From Albula goreensis (lineage: Eukaryota > Chordata > Actinopteri > Albuliformes > Albulidae): a stretch of 64,000 nucleotides of DNA. Below are positions 1 through 12,171 of this stretch, piece by piece; the stretch's first letter is position 1, and every line of letters starts with the position of its first letter. The stretch covers positions 56,726,180 through 56,790,179 of the forward strand of contig CM040741.1 in the NCBI GenBank assembly GCA_022829145.1, in the 5' to 3' direction. The notes under the pieces are model-generated. The model was not told the DNA's origin. It saw only the letters and a list, made by a program, of their open reading frames with translations, and did no database searches. The translations under genes were made by a program, and so were the position numbers.

Positions 1-470
1 TATCAGCTTGTGAGTAGAAGTGGTTGCTGAATTTCAGTACATTATATTTAAGTCAGTTTTGTACTTTTGGAAAAGTAGTTCTGCTGAACAGATTAGATCA
101 GTGCACAGAAGTGGTAAAGGGAAGTTCATTACTTTTCTTGGATTCAGTTTTGAGCTTTTTTAGTGGTTTTGTATTGAGCACTGCTGATGTGGTTCAGTGT
201 TCAGTGCTTGGGTAAGTACTTTTGTTCAGTATTCAGTGTTTGTGTCTGTTCTGTTTCAGTGTTCAGTGTTTTTGTCAGTGGTTTGGTTCATTGTTCAGTG
301 TTTGTGTCAGTGTTTTTTTTTCAGTGTTCTGTTTTGTGTTCAGTGCTTTTTGTCAGTGGTTTGTTTCAGTATTCAGTGTTTGGGTCAGTGTACTGTTTCG
401 GTTTTGGTCAGTGGCTAGGTTCATTGTTATGTTTCAGAGTTCAGTGCTTGGGTCAGTGTTTGGTTCAGTG
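1..470. repeat. Degenerate tandem repeat flanking a minisatellite
   Basis: A T/G-rich stretch in which short cores such as TTCAGTGTT and TCAGTG recur at irregular spacing. It looks like the decayed edge of the homogeneous 32-bp array that follows. It is open in several forward frames only because the repeat lacks stop codons. I see no gene here. Confidence 0.8.
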
Positions 471-1040
471 TTGGGTGTTTCAGTCAGTATATTGTTTCAG
501 TGTTGGATGTTTGGTCCAATATATTGTTTCAGTGTAGGGTGTTTGGGTCAGTATATTGTTTCAGTGTTGGGTGTTTGGGTCAGTTTATTGTTTCAGTGTT
601 GGGTGTTTGGGTCAGTATATTGTTTCAGTGTTGGGCGTTTGGGTCAGTTTATTGTTTCAGTGTTGGGTGTTTGGGTCAGTATATTGTTTCAGTGTTGGGC
701 GTTTGGGTCAGTTTATTGTTTCAGTGTTGGGCGTTTGGGTCAGTTTATTGTTTCAGTGTTGGGTGTTTGGGTCAGTATATTGTTTCAGTGTTGGGCGTTT
801 GGGTCAGTTTATTGTTTCAGTGTTGGGCGTTTGGGTCAATTTATTGTTTCAGTGTTGGGTGTTTTGGTCAGTTGTTGGGTGTTTGCGTCAGTATATTGTT
901 TCAGTGTTGGGCGTTTGGGTCAGTTTATTGTTTCAGTGTTGGGTGTTTGGGTCAGTATATTGTTTCAGTGTTGGGTGTTTGGGTCAGTATATTGTTTCAA
1001 TGTTGGGTGTTTGGGTCAGTATATTGTTTCAGTGTTCACC
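470..1040. repeat. 32-bp minisatellite, about 17 copies
   Basis: Successive copies of a 32-bp unit (core GTTGGGTGTTTGGGTCAGT followed by TATATTG or TTTATTG and TTTCAG). The unit is measured from the spacing of CAGTG at 562 and 594. Copies differ mainly at two sites, GGGTG/GGGCG and TATA/TTTA. One copy near 848-890 is partly duplicated and another carries CAATTTA. Because 32 is not a multiple of three, all three forward frames stay open and give artificial Cys/Val/Phe-rich peptides. Confidence 0.95.
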
Positions 1041-1134
1041 GTCTCCTTTCATTAGGATTACAGGCCTGCTGATCCATGTGCTGATCTGTGTAAACCTCTG
1101 TGGTGGAGGGGATTAAAGAGAGCTTTAAACTGCC

Positions 1135-1315
1135 GTCATCCACAGTCCAGGGAGCCCCGTCAAATATCCACCCCCGCTGTCCAGGGAGTATCAAATATTC
1201 ACACCCCTCACTGTACAGAGAGCTTCAAATATTCACCCTCACTTACCAGAGAGTGTCTCTCCTGAGTGTCAAAATCCACCCCCACACTCACTCTCACTGT
1301 CCACAGAGGCACAGA
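1135..1315. repeat. Degenerate tandem repeat, about 40-45 bp unit
   Basis: Four or five imperfect copies of a C-rich unit containing TCAAATATTCAC and a CCAGGGAG or ACAGAGAG core. No coding evidence. It lies directly after the minisatellite but has an unrelated unit. Confidence 0.65.
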
Positions 1316-4300
1316 CAGTTTTACAATGGGTCAAGATTTAATACATTTTTGGTCATTCAGACCTAAACAAACAAAGCTAAAACAAATCGAAATCGAATCA
1401 AATGTTGTAAGGTACAATGTATTGTTTTGTTTCAGGATAGTAGTAGTAGACCGACATAATTTATAGAGAAAGAAAACCATGCATATAGCAATAAGTAAGT
1501 AATTTGATTCATTGCTGATATCAAGCTAGAAGAAGGGAAAAATACAATTAGTGACTTACTGGCTTGTTTAACTATTTTTGACTCCTCCTAGATTGGAATG
1601 TATGTGTGGGAATGGTCCAGACATGTTAAATATCACTGGCTATATATACTGGTGTGCACTTATGAATATAGAGACAATTGTACAACTAAGTTTTTTTTTC
1701 AGTTTGGTATTGATTTTGTTTATCAAGTGTTACATACATTGTTTCAGTAACAAATTTAACTTACAGGTTTTCTGTATTTATCATGTGATATCCATTGAAT
1801 GACATGAAAAAATGATGACATATATTGAAGTCCTAATTACCAATGGTTTTACTGTTGGCTAATTTACCATTTTGTCATTTTGAAAGCTTCAGACATTTCA
1901 GTTGAAAATGACCTACTTTGCCAATGCATTAGTGATTCCGATGTTCTTCTATATTACTTCTAATATATATATATCACACAGACATGTGTTGGTTGGTTAG
2001 GTTTAGGCCTATGCTGTTATCTTTCTCTATTTTGTGTTTCATTAATTGAATGTTATCTGAAGTTTCCAATGTGAAGGCCCTCCATCCTTGGCGCTCTCAC
2101 GCCCGTCCCTTAGCATGCTGCAGGTGGATGCCATGTCATATTGCATGATAAATTTCTGCCTGGATTAACTAGAGTAAATATAAGATGAGAAATCACAATT
2201 TTTGATCTTGGAAGTCACAAGGTTGTTGAACTCACAGATGCGTGTGGCCTGTCAACCTGGCACACACAAGCCTCATAAAACAAATGTTTGTCCAACGTCA
2301 TTTATTGTAGCTCTTCCAAAGGTAAACACTGTCCTTCCTTAGAACTGCCTTTACTAGGTGGATTTGTTGATGGACGGGAAATTGATCATCAGCTTTCTGT
2401 CTCTGCCTCATTTAGTTTTTCATAAACAGTGATCCTCATAAACCTAGTTCTCATTGTTAATAAAGTATGGCCATTTTTTAGCCCCCGCCCCCTCCCACAC
2501 ACACATACACTGTTCAGTGTTATGATCTCGTTACTTTTAATAATCTTTCCCTGTACCGACTGCCTTTTGATGCAATTCTTTGAATGCTTCATTTTATGAC
2601 ATTAACCTCAGTCCCTTCTGAATTCGTAATTGGGGTTTGTCTGAGTTCATTTTATACTGGATAGGCTTTTGCAAATCTCTTGTTATAAGTCAATCCTCTC
2701 TGGTCTTGATGTTTCCAGCATTGATGTATACAATGTAATACTAATCTGTGGGATCATGCAGATGGTTGAAAATGTATAAGTTGATATAACTGACAGTAAT
2801 CATTGATTAAAACATTTTTTTATCAAACCTCAGCATGTGACAGCATGCAGTCAAGGCTATTTCCTGTGTCACAAAATCTACAAAAGAGTGCACTACTCAC
2901 CAAAATAGCAGTAATCTCAACCAGACTGGAAACAAAACATCTGGGTGAAAATCAGGTTAAAACCGCTTAAATTGGTAATTGTCTTGTCAGGAATTTGTAG
3001 ATTAGGCACACGGAATTCTAGCCCTCATGACTTCCATTCCTGTAGGTTTTAGATTTGTTCAGTTAGAAACTGTTGTGAGCATGGACTGAGGAGCTTTTCA
3101 GCACAAAGAGTATGATGCAGCAGATGAGAGTGGATCAAAATGAGGGGGACAGAGAAGCAGGTTACAGAGAAGTGCCTGCAGATTGTGAAGTGAAATAAAA
3201 ATACGGTGTCTGTCTCACATGGTTTGGCTAGTTAGCCAATGATTCAGTCATACAATATGCTACACAATGCTGAAATTTATTAAAACTAGTCTACCTCATC
3301 AGTCTCTTGGTCACTTTTTCTTTCAGTTAATTCATACACTGACATACTAAATTGTAATTCTATTAAACCATTCATTATTGGGTTGTAAAATTAATTTTTA
3401 TGTTTTATGCCCAGTGTGGTATCTGGCCATAAAGAGTTTCATGAAAGCACTGCTTCAAGTTTGTGGTCCTTAGGTGGGGAATGTGGGAGAGGCAGGATAG
3501 TTCAGTGGTGCCCCTGGCTGTCTGAGTTAGAAGTTGTAACAATGCTGACTGTGGCTGGGAGCAATTAATTGGACATAGCATCAACTGGGGTTTTTGTTGG
3601 CAGGGCACTCCCTATCTCCCACAGTTGCGACTTGTGAATCAGTCAGGAATGCATAGTTCTGTCTGCATCAGCTGTGTCACTCACACAGTCCTTCAGCATA
3701 CTGGCAGCATTTTATGCACCAATACCCAATGGTGCTATACATTAGAATCAAAAGGAGAAAAAGCTATCTGGATGTATCTCAGAGGACATGTGTGCCCACT
3801 TGAAGTGACAGAGTGATTTAATCATTGCTATTGCTGTCAGTCCTGTTTGGGGAGGATGGGAGGAGGATGAGAAGATTCTATATCACAGCTGAAGACAGGT
3901 GATATTCTTAATACCAGTATGTTTCCCAATGGGGGATGGCCATTTCTAGTAATTAAGGTGCATCATGTTACCGACAACGTCAGCAATGTCTTCAGTTATT
4001 GTCAAAGCCTAGATCATAACCTTAGTTCACATAAAGTGTAAATATGCAACTTTTCGCTTTACAGCATTAATTCAAAAAGATCTTTGCACATATGTATACC
4101 CTCAAAAAAATGACCACCGTAAAGATCCCGTTTTGGGATCCACCTCGAAATCCACACCCCTTTAAAAAAAAAAAACACACAATTTTAAATGCACTTTTAT
4201 GCCCAAAACCTTATAGGATCAATGCTTTGTACCGCGACCCTTTGTAGACTGAATGCTTTAAAGATAGCCCTTTGTAGGCCATAGCCCTTTTTGTTAGCAG

Positions 4301-7300
4301 TAAAAGCAATTTCAAACAGTGATCTACTGAAAACTTCAGTGCCTTAGCTTTTATGTTTTCATGTGCAGTTAGGTGAGATTTTGTCTCATTTCAGCATCCA
4401 TGCTTTTATGATGTCCTTGTGATGGTCTTTTAAGTGGAGTATTTCTTGCTATTATTGTGGCTAAGAGCTTGGGCAGGGAGACGGCATTAGCAGTGGAGCC
4501 TTGATGTTTCTGTGTTTGAATGATGCAACAATAGATAACAGAACAGGCGATCTGCAGCTATGGCAACACATCAATTAGTAATTAGCTTATTTTGCTTTAG
4601 CTTTGTGAGCAAAAAAGGGAAAAAAGCCTCTTAGGAAAAAAGAAAGTAATGAATACACAAGCAAACAGACTGTTGTTTTTCCAGATAAGTTGAAAAACAA
4701 AAAAAGTTAGAGCTCCAGTCATGAGTCTTTTTTCCATTTTGCATCAAGTGATGATGAATGTTAAATTTAATAATTGATGGATTTTAAACACTGCTTGTAT
4801 TGGACTGTGAACCTGTGTGTACCTTTATCTGCTACTCTTGCAAGCTTGGTTAACAGAAAGGCCATCCAAATTTCCTGTGGTTTGTGGTACAGTTTTGTAA
4901 ATTGTAATACTGTCGTTTCCCTGTACATGTTACCATTCATCAAGCTTTGTTATAAACTTGAAATCTCAGATCTACCAGAGAGTTTAGATTGACTTTTTCC
5001 ACCTAAATTTTCTTTGTTTGCACTGAGGGTGGGGGAGGGCAGTATGAATGACTGCATTAGATGAATTATAGGGTTTATTGTGTTTTTGTCCTGAAGGCAA
5101 ACATAGCTTAAATAAACAAAATGAGTGGGGATATATGCAGCTGTAGGTCACTGACATGTAAACTAATCAAAAAGATTTGCCCCTTACAACAAAGCACAGT
5201 ACTTGGTTCAGACCTGTGAGTCAGGCAACATATGGTACCTTACCCCATTTTTGTGGTCATGTGTCTTTATTCTCCCATCATTATCTCTGTACTCAGTGTA
5301 ATACACATTTTCAGTTCACTGTTAATCACAGCTTTTATAGCTTTAACTGTTTATACTCATTGACCTGCTCTGTGTTATGAACTCTGTCAAATGAAATTTC
5401 ATTGATCTCTACCACAAATTACTGGTTAAACCATGGTATTGAACTCACATTTTAATTTTAATAATGGGTTATTCACCAAAACCTATACATATAACTTGTT
5501 AAATAAAATGAAGGATCCACCAAGTCAGGCTTCTGGAGGGCTTCTTTCTAATCAGTGAACCTAAGGTCATATTTAACATATCTTACATAATTCTCTATAA
5601 TTGGAAAGGCATTCTGACTCTGTGTGAAGTACATTTTGAGCAGAACATGTCATACCCATAGACTAATGACTCAGCAGTTGAACTGGGTGAGATCCCATAA
5701 TTGGATAGCAGTAGCCTTCCCAATCAGGTTACATTGATCCCCTGCTTGCACCTCAGAGTCATAATCTGTGACTGACAGTGGTGTGTCTGTATGACGGCTG
5801 CCTTGTCAGGTTAATGCTGGGACGAGGGGTTTAAGAGGTCATGCTGTGGTGTCAGCTGTAACTGGAGTCACCTCCAATTTCACAAACCTAAATCATCTGA
5901 CTCTGATCCTTACATTCAGCCCCTGAACAGTATTCACTTTTTAGGACACCTGGGGCTGAGTTGCTTCACATCGATGTATGCCACACATTTAAACCATAAC
6001 CTATTTTGCATTAAATCATGATAAATTTGACTTTTTCCTACTCTTATATATAGCTTCATGTGGAGGTAAAATGCAGTGTGTGTAACCGAATTATGAAATG
6101 GTCCTGTCAGTCCTTAAGTCTTTATGTATTTTGTGCACTGTCTTGTTATATAGTTCAGATTTGCATCAAACAGCTTAATAATTCTGTTACACCTGTACAG
6201 CCTTTATTTTATCATACAACCTTTGATTTCTGTCACAGGAAGTGAGGAACTTGGGTTTACACTTTCCTCTACAAAGAGCGCCTCCTTCATATTCTGTAAA
6301 AACGGCGGTAAAATGAGCACCCTAAATGCTGTTGTGTGGGTTAACAGGAGTCTCCCGGGGTCTTCCACGAGTCTTTGTAGACACCCCTTTATTATGGCAG
6401 TTTGTTATAATGAGAATCACAACTGCTGGCGTTCTGCTTTTATGTATCTATTTATTTGAGACAATTTATTGCAGGGCGCTCTAGGGAGCTGGTCTCCTTA
6501 ATTACCCGCTGTTTTTAATTAGTGCCTGAACACTCACCCACACTCATTTGTTCTTTTTGTTGTCCTGAAAAGCCCACCTTATTGCTGAATGCTGTGCTCA
6601 CAAATATGTAAATGAGACATCTCCATCACAACCAATCACACAAGCACAGCACAATATTTACAGTACCATTACTGGCTTTTTACAAAAAAAACTGGAAAAA
6701 GTGGTTACTACATTATTACATTAAGGGTACTTGGTTCATTCTTGGCTCATTGTAATATATTTTTCCTCTGGGCTACAGGGTAACCAAGAAGTAATTTTAT
6801 CAATGTTTATTATAAATTATTTTTATGGAAGTATTACACTGAAAAAAGTCTGGAATATGCACTGCAATGGTTGTGTCATGTTGATTGAAGTGTTCACTGT
6901 AAAATAATATGAAGTTTGATGAAATGCTCCAATACTGAAAGTCCAGAAGAATCTAAATCAACAATGTGTGTTTACAGTGTTTGGGAAATCAAGCACGCTT
7001 TACACATATAAAACCCTCTGCATCTTATTGGCTTCTTACATTAATTCTAATAATCACTTAAATGGAATTTCTTTAGTTGTCTTACAGTTGGGAAATAAAT
7101 TCAAGGACAGGAAGTGAGTTGAGAATTGCTTAATCTTGGCTGAATATGAACATCATATTCTTGAAGTGGTGTAAGATGTTATACCAGGCTGCGTGGGTGC
7201 CCACTGATGAGTCAGGGCAGGAATGGTAAATGATTAATCTGACTTAGGAACATGGGTAATTTCCTTTGTGATAAGTCATGCTAATAAGTGCTCCCCCCTC

Positions 7301-7330
7301 TGAGTCTCTCTCTCCCATTCCCCCCCCCAG
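1316..7330 (+). other. unc13b: Intron of unc13b, no recognised gene
   Basis: About 6 kb of AT-rich intronic DNA upstream of the first exon seen here. I looked for the missing N-terminal C2A exons (the segment preceding FEINRLDLG) and did not find them, so they probably lie before the window. Short open frames here have no exon borders or recognisable protein. An A/T-rich stretch at 4090-4290 with repeated CCCTTT/CCTTTGTAG words may be an old dispersed repeat, but I cannot name it. Confidence 0.6.
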
Positions 7331-7448
7331 CGAGATCAACCGGCTAGACCTGGGGCTCATCGTGGAGGTGTGGAACAAGGGGCTGATCTGGGACACCATG
7401 GTGGGCACAGCCTGGATCCCACTGCGGAGCATCCGGCAGTCTGACGAG
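7331..7448 (+). CDS. unc13b: unc13b exon: C2A domain, first part in window
   Basis: This exon encodes the C2A core of Munc13, beginning [17 protein letters not shown] and ending in LRSIRQSDE. The match to the UNC13 family C2A ([22 protein letters not shown]) is near identical by memory. A C-tract acceptor ends at 7330 and the donor GTCAGC follows 7448. The first base completes a Phe codon (TT|C), so the entry phase is 2 and the exit phase is 0. In mammals the C2A of Munc13-1 and ubMunc13-2 homodimerises and binds the RIM zinc finger, placing the protein at presynaptic active zones. The upstream half of the domain, including the start codon, is outside the window. Confidence 0.93.
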
Positions 7449-8732
7449 GTCAGCCACTCTGCCACTGTCAGGGGCGAGCTGAGCCCCATGACATCTGCAC
7501 AGAGTTGCCACTGGCCTGGGTTCAGTCAACATATATCCATACATTTGACTCAATGTTAGTTTTAAGACCTAGAATGCCACATTACCCTTGAAAATATCAC
7601 TAATAGTCATGCTCAGTCATTATTAATCATGATTTGGTGGTGTGTGTCAGCATATATACCTGCTGAGATTCTGCCCCTCATGAACCCAGTCAAGGATAAA
7701 CAGTAAATACCTGACTTGATGTAACCAATCCGACTTGACTTTTAATAAAATGTAAATAATCAATGCGAATTGGTGAGAAATGCGTGGTAGCGGGTAGCTG
7801 TTGTATTTATTCATCTGTTGAAGCCATACCTCCATCACTGCTTTCAGATATTCAGATCCTAGGCAATAATATAAATACACGGACAAACACACACACACAG
7901 ACTCATTTTAAAACAAAGTAATTTGAGCCTTCCATTTGCAAACAAATAACATAAGAGACAAACAGAGATAAATGCTTGGAAAAACAAGCAAGTATTCAAG
8001 TCCAGCTTGTTCACTGAAATTGCCTTGCATGCTTGGTTCTTACACTAATTTGCTTATCTTAACTCTCAAAGCCATGACTTATGAATGAACCCCATCATGC
8101 TCAAACGAAGGGTAACAGCAGGTCAAACATTCTGTCAAACCACAGTGGTTGAAATGGCTGCTGCTTAAGTCCATGTGTTGTAAAACTTTTCAGCCTCATG
8201 AAGTTACATTAAGTTTAAGATATAAATGTAGGATGAGGGCATACTATGAGCTAATGGGGTTGGATTTGGAGCTATAGGCCAGGATTGAATCAACATTTGT
8301 CCTTAACTTTTACAACTGAATAAGGCTTCTGCTTTTTCTCTAGAAGAATAGCTAGGTAAGTTAATTTTCATGATTGATGAATGCACAAAACTGTGTCGGT
8401 GAAGACAAAATGAGCGCTTGCATTTACTTGTGAGCCAATGTTAAGGAGGAATGTTGACTAAATCCCAGACCTCAGGGTTTGTTACCAGGGATAGGCAAGA
8501 AGTCATGCCATGGTTGTTGTTCATCACTGTAATTACACTTTTCCTAGAACACAGAATGTATATGCTGCACTCCCTATTCTATGTCTGTTCTGTCCTGCTC
8601 TTTCTTTCTCTTTTTCTACTATCTTGCCTTTTCTCCTTTTCAATCTTTTAGTCTCTGTCACTTTCTCTCTGCTGCCTTTTTCCTCTGTCTGTCTCTATGC
8701 ACTATTCAAATGTTGTCTGTCTGTCCCTGCAG
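7449..8732 (+). other. unc13b: Intron
   Basis: Intron between the two C2A exons. It ends in a long T/C-rich tract from about 8580 with the acceptor CCTGCAG at 8732. Nothing else recognised. Confidence 0.85.
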
Positions 8733-8856
8733 GAGGGCCCGGGCGAGTGGACCTTCCTGGACGCTGAGGTTCTGATGAAGGCCGACGAGATCTATGGCAC
8801 CAAGAACCCCACGCCCCACCGGGTCCTGCTAGATACACGCTTTGAGTTGCCCTTTG
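8733..8856 (+). CDS. unc13b: unc13b exon: C2A domain, second part
   Basis: Encodes [19 protein letters not shown] and continues through a segment ending [10 protein letters not shown]. The EGPGEW and RFELP blocks are characteristic of the C2A end in UNC13A/B. It enters at phase 0 after the 7448 donor and leaves at phase 1, with the single G before GTGAGC. Acceptor and donor are both strong. Its length of 124 nt keeps frame with the next exon, where G joins AC to give Asp. The codons are GC-richer than the flanking introns, as for the other C2A exons. Confidence 0.94.
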
Positions 8857-10784
8857 GTGAGCCTCTTGCCCCTCTCATGTTCCTCTTCTACCCAACCTCA
8901 TTCACACCTGGCCCCAAGTGCTCACACCTCCATCCCCATGTGTGTTCACTTCTGACCCCAACTGGGTTACCCTTTTTTAACGTGAGCAAAATACATCTTT
9001 CTTGCTAACTCATTCACATGCAGACAATCAAGTGGTTCTATCAACCCATTGAATTGCATTTAAATCAATGCAGTTTAAAAAAATAAGAAATAAAGTGAAG
9101 ATATTATATAGCTCTGGATTGGGAGGAGTTTCTGTCTGAGCTACATGACCTTGTTTGCTTAGCGGGCGGCCCTCCTCTGGCCTTCCCAAGCATACATTTT
9201 TAGATGTAATCCATTTATACAGCTTGATGTTTACTGAAGCATTTCAGGTGAAGTACCTAGAAAAACAGGGAAAATCCATTTGAACCACTGGGGAGGGGAG
9301 TTTAAAAAACTGAAAAACTATTCTGCGACTCCTCACAAAGCAGTGGAGTCAAACCCCTGCAAAACAGGGTGTTGGGAACATCGTAAGAGTAGAACAGCAT
9401 TTTAAGGCCCTGATCATAAACAGGAGGGAAATGGAGGCTCTTTTGCCCCAGCTTTACCTGTGTTTGTTTTGAGCAGTGGGTGATGTGGTTTTTATAGCCA
9501 TCCTCTCCCTGCTCAATCCTGACTGTGACGACACTGGTGATCCTGACCGATTGATTTATCAAAATGCCGTTTGGATGGGGTGGGTGGGGGGTTCAGAGCA
9601 GGCCAGGCCAAGCGAGGCTGGCTCGCAGCAGTCCGATATCCATCTCATTAATAAATGAAATGCATCCATGACGCCTGAGCGCTCGACCGCACCCTTTCAT
9701 GTGGCTTTGGGAGGGGCCCACTTTGAGCCCCCTCTCCTCTATCCTGATTTGACCACGTGGAGATTTCTGTGGAATCAGCTGTTTCCGTCGCACTTTGTCG
9801 GGAAAGGTCACATTTTCGAAAGCAGAGGGTCCTTTTGAGTGACCGGCCTATACTGGTTGCCTCTCGTTTTATCCGAGCCCTTTGAAGTGAAAGGGGGGTG
9901 GGGACCTTCAAAGCCCAGCACATCTGCAGAACATGGGGGTGCAGCACAGCAGAAGAGCCAGATCGTCCCTATGTTGGTCTGGTCACCTGTTCGCCTTTAA
10001 TATGGAATGATAAATACAACAAACACTAACAGCTCTAACAAGGCACAGAACATCAGGCAGGCAGAGGAAACTGAGAGAAGCGACATGCTTTTATTAACCT
10101 GAAAATAATCAGTTTATTGTGGAAAAACAAACATTTCAACACCTCATTGCTTTCTAAAGAGATATTTTTGCCTAAAAGATAAACAAGAGAGTGTGTTTTG
10201 AAAAGGGAAAGCTGGAAAGTTGTTATAATAATAATCAGTTATTACCAGAGAATTTAAGTTGTCATCTCTTCACTATAACAATGACCATGTATGTGCTTGA
10301 CAAGTTCAAAATACGACTGACTGAGGTGATTAGTGAAAACCTTTTTCCTCTTCTTTAAGTCTTCAACTGCTGCTCATTACATACCTATGGTAGGAACACT
10401 GTGATGTTGCATTTTTGTGCTACAGATGTGGTGCTCCTTGCTTCAGATCTTCCTGTCAGAGGAGAATATTCTAGGAGCCTTCAGAAAGTGTCTGCCTTTA
10501 GGAAGCACATGACACCCATCACTCTTAAATATCCCACTAGCACTGCCCCCCCCACCTCTGTACTTTTTTATCTTTTTCTTTTCATTTTGCTGAATATACA
10601 AGAGCACATTGCCCCAGCTGTGTGTAAAGAGTGGCTGAACTATTTTTAATGTCCTACAGGAATCGTAAGAGTCTCATGATATATTGAAGAGCATGAATAT
10701 GTAATGCCCGCCCGCGCTGTGTGTTTTTCGGGATGGGAAAGTCTCGGGGTGATCTAGTCTCCATCTTCTTACCCACTTTGCCAG
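8857..10784 (+). other. unc13b: Intron with a GC-richer block
   Basis: Intron of about 1.9 kb. The stretch about 9470-9960 is GC-richer, has several CpGs in an otherwise AT-rich intron and contains TAAT and ATGCAT words. It may be a conserved noncoding element but no exon fits it. Confidence 0.7.
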
Positions 10785-10858
10785 ACATCCCGGAAGACGA
10801 GGCCCGGTACTGGACCGGCAAGCTGGAGCGGATCAATACCATGAGGATACATGATGAG
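10785..10858 (+). CDS. unc13b: unc13b exon: helix following C2A
   Basis: Encodes DIPEDEARYWTGKLERINTM and a few further residues ending IHDE. The family has DIPE(D/E)EARYWxxKLExxNxMR at this point, immediately after the C2A fold, where a helix helps RIM heterodimer formation in Munc13-1. Acceptor TTGCCAG ends at 10784 and the strong donor GTAAGT follows 10858. It enters at phase 1 and exits at phase 0, length 74 nt. Confidence 0.95.
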
Positions 10859-12113
10859 GTAAGTCCAGCCGGGTTGGGTATGGGAGCTTTTGCTGCCAAC
10901 GACCATTCGAACATCACCACACCCCGTAGTCCCTGTGGGCTAGCGATTCCTCATGTTTTCTGTTTAAGACTTGAGACTTCCAGTAGATGAATGTGCATGT
11001 GCAGCAGTTTTATGCTTATGTTGGTGTCTGAGCTTGTTGCAGAATTGTCATATTTTTATCTAACTGTTAAATGTGATTGTATACACTTGAAGATATCAAC
11101 ATAGGCCCGTCCTTTTAAAGGCTGAAATTTCACACATTGTAAAGTTACTACGTGTCTGTTCGATGAAGTGGAATATGCTGTGTGGATGTCAGTTTACTCA
11201 GTGCTGCCATCTAGGAGGAATACATAGTTACTGCAGTAAACTAGAACATTGTCCATCATATTACCAGCAACTTTGTTTACTGGAGCATGCATTTTAGTAA
11301 AGCATTTGTTATGTAAGTGGAATTTATTAGCATCTGTTAATGGTGTGTGTGTAATTATATTCTCTCAGTGTAATCTGATTTCTTTTTAAAAAGGGTTTAT
11401 TGTTTGCTTGGAACATAGCTGAATTAAGAATTGCCCATTTCCTTTCCTTAAAAGTAATTACTTTAATATCACAGCCTTGGGCCTCATAAATATTCCAAAT
11501 ATGAAAAATAGCAAGTAAACCTAGCATAAAAAGTTCCTTTTGTTTACTTAATAAGTTACATTTATACATAAAATAGGAGGTCAGAAATTTAGTATCATCG
11601 GAGTAATCCATTAGATCGTTCTGTTTGGCGGTATAGAAAAGCAGCATTCATTATTTTTTTACTCTTTTCTTACTGGTGAAGCACCCATTTTGCAGTAGTG
11701 TGAGACAGTCAGATTTCACCTAGCTCATAATAAATGATCGTGTCGTTTGCCAGCTCTCTCCCTGGTACAAGTATGTTGGAGTCACTGGATGAACAGATTG
11801 GGTACAGTACACTGGCATGTGTGTGATTTGATGAATTGCTTTTTTAGTGCACTTAAATTATTTGCTCACCAGGACATTTTTCTGAACATTTTTCTGAAAC
11901 TGTATACCGATACTAATGTCTTCCTGTTTCGTGTGATGTGTTGCATTATTGATAATTTTATCATTTTATCACAAAGGTAAAATAAGTTTTTAAGGTGGTG
12001 TGTGATATTTATGAAATGGGTTTGTGCAAATGAATGACTGTATTTGTGCTGACATTCAGTAATGAGTGATTCTTTTACTTCTCCTTCTCCCCATCCCATG
12101 TATTTTCCAACAG
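10859..12113 (+). other. unc13b: Intron
   Basis: AT-rich intron with no recognised gene or repeat. It ends with a T/C tract and the acceptor CCAACAG. Confidence 0.85.
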
Positions 12114-12171
12114 TACCCGCTGCAAGATGAAGTTCAGAGAAGACCATTACCCTCTGCTGCCTCCCAGTGCT
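12114..12171 (+). CDS. unc13b: unc13b exon: linker after C2A
   Basis: Encodes YPLQDEVQRRPLPSAASQC plus one base (exit phase 1). It corresponds to the family segment Y(S/P)xQDE...PLP..(S/N)QC. Acceptor CAACAG and donor GTAAGT are both good. The split final codon (T|GC) is completed by the 30-nt exon at 14444 to give the second Cys of the conserved CC pair. Confidence 0.9.

Noticed and set aside
187-1116. Overlapping long forward open frames in the first kilobase (Cys/Val/Phe-rich repeats)
   Set aside because: They arise because the 32-bp minisatellite unit has no stop in any forward frame. No splice sites, start context or known protein.
1316-7330. Search for the missing first C2A exons of unc13b
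   Set aside because: No segment with the expected protein and phase 2 exit was found. They are probably upstream of the window.
11327-11647. 106-residue minus-strand open frame
   Set aside because: AT-rich intron, no homology recognised, no exon borders.
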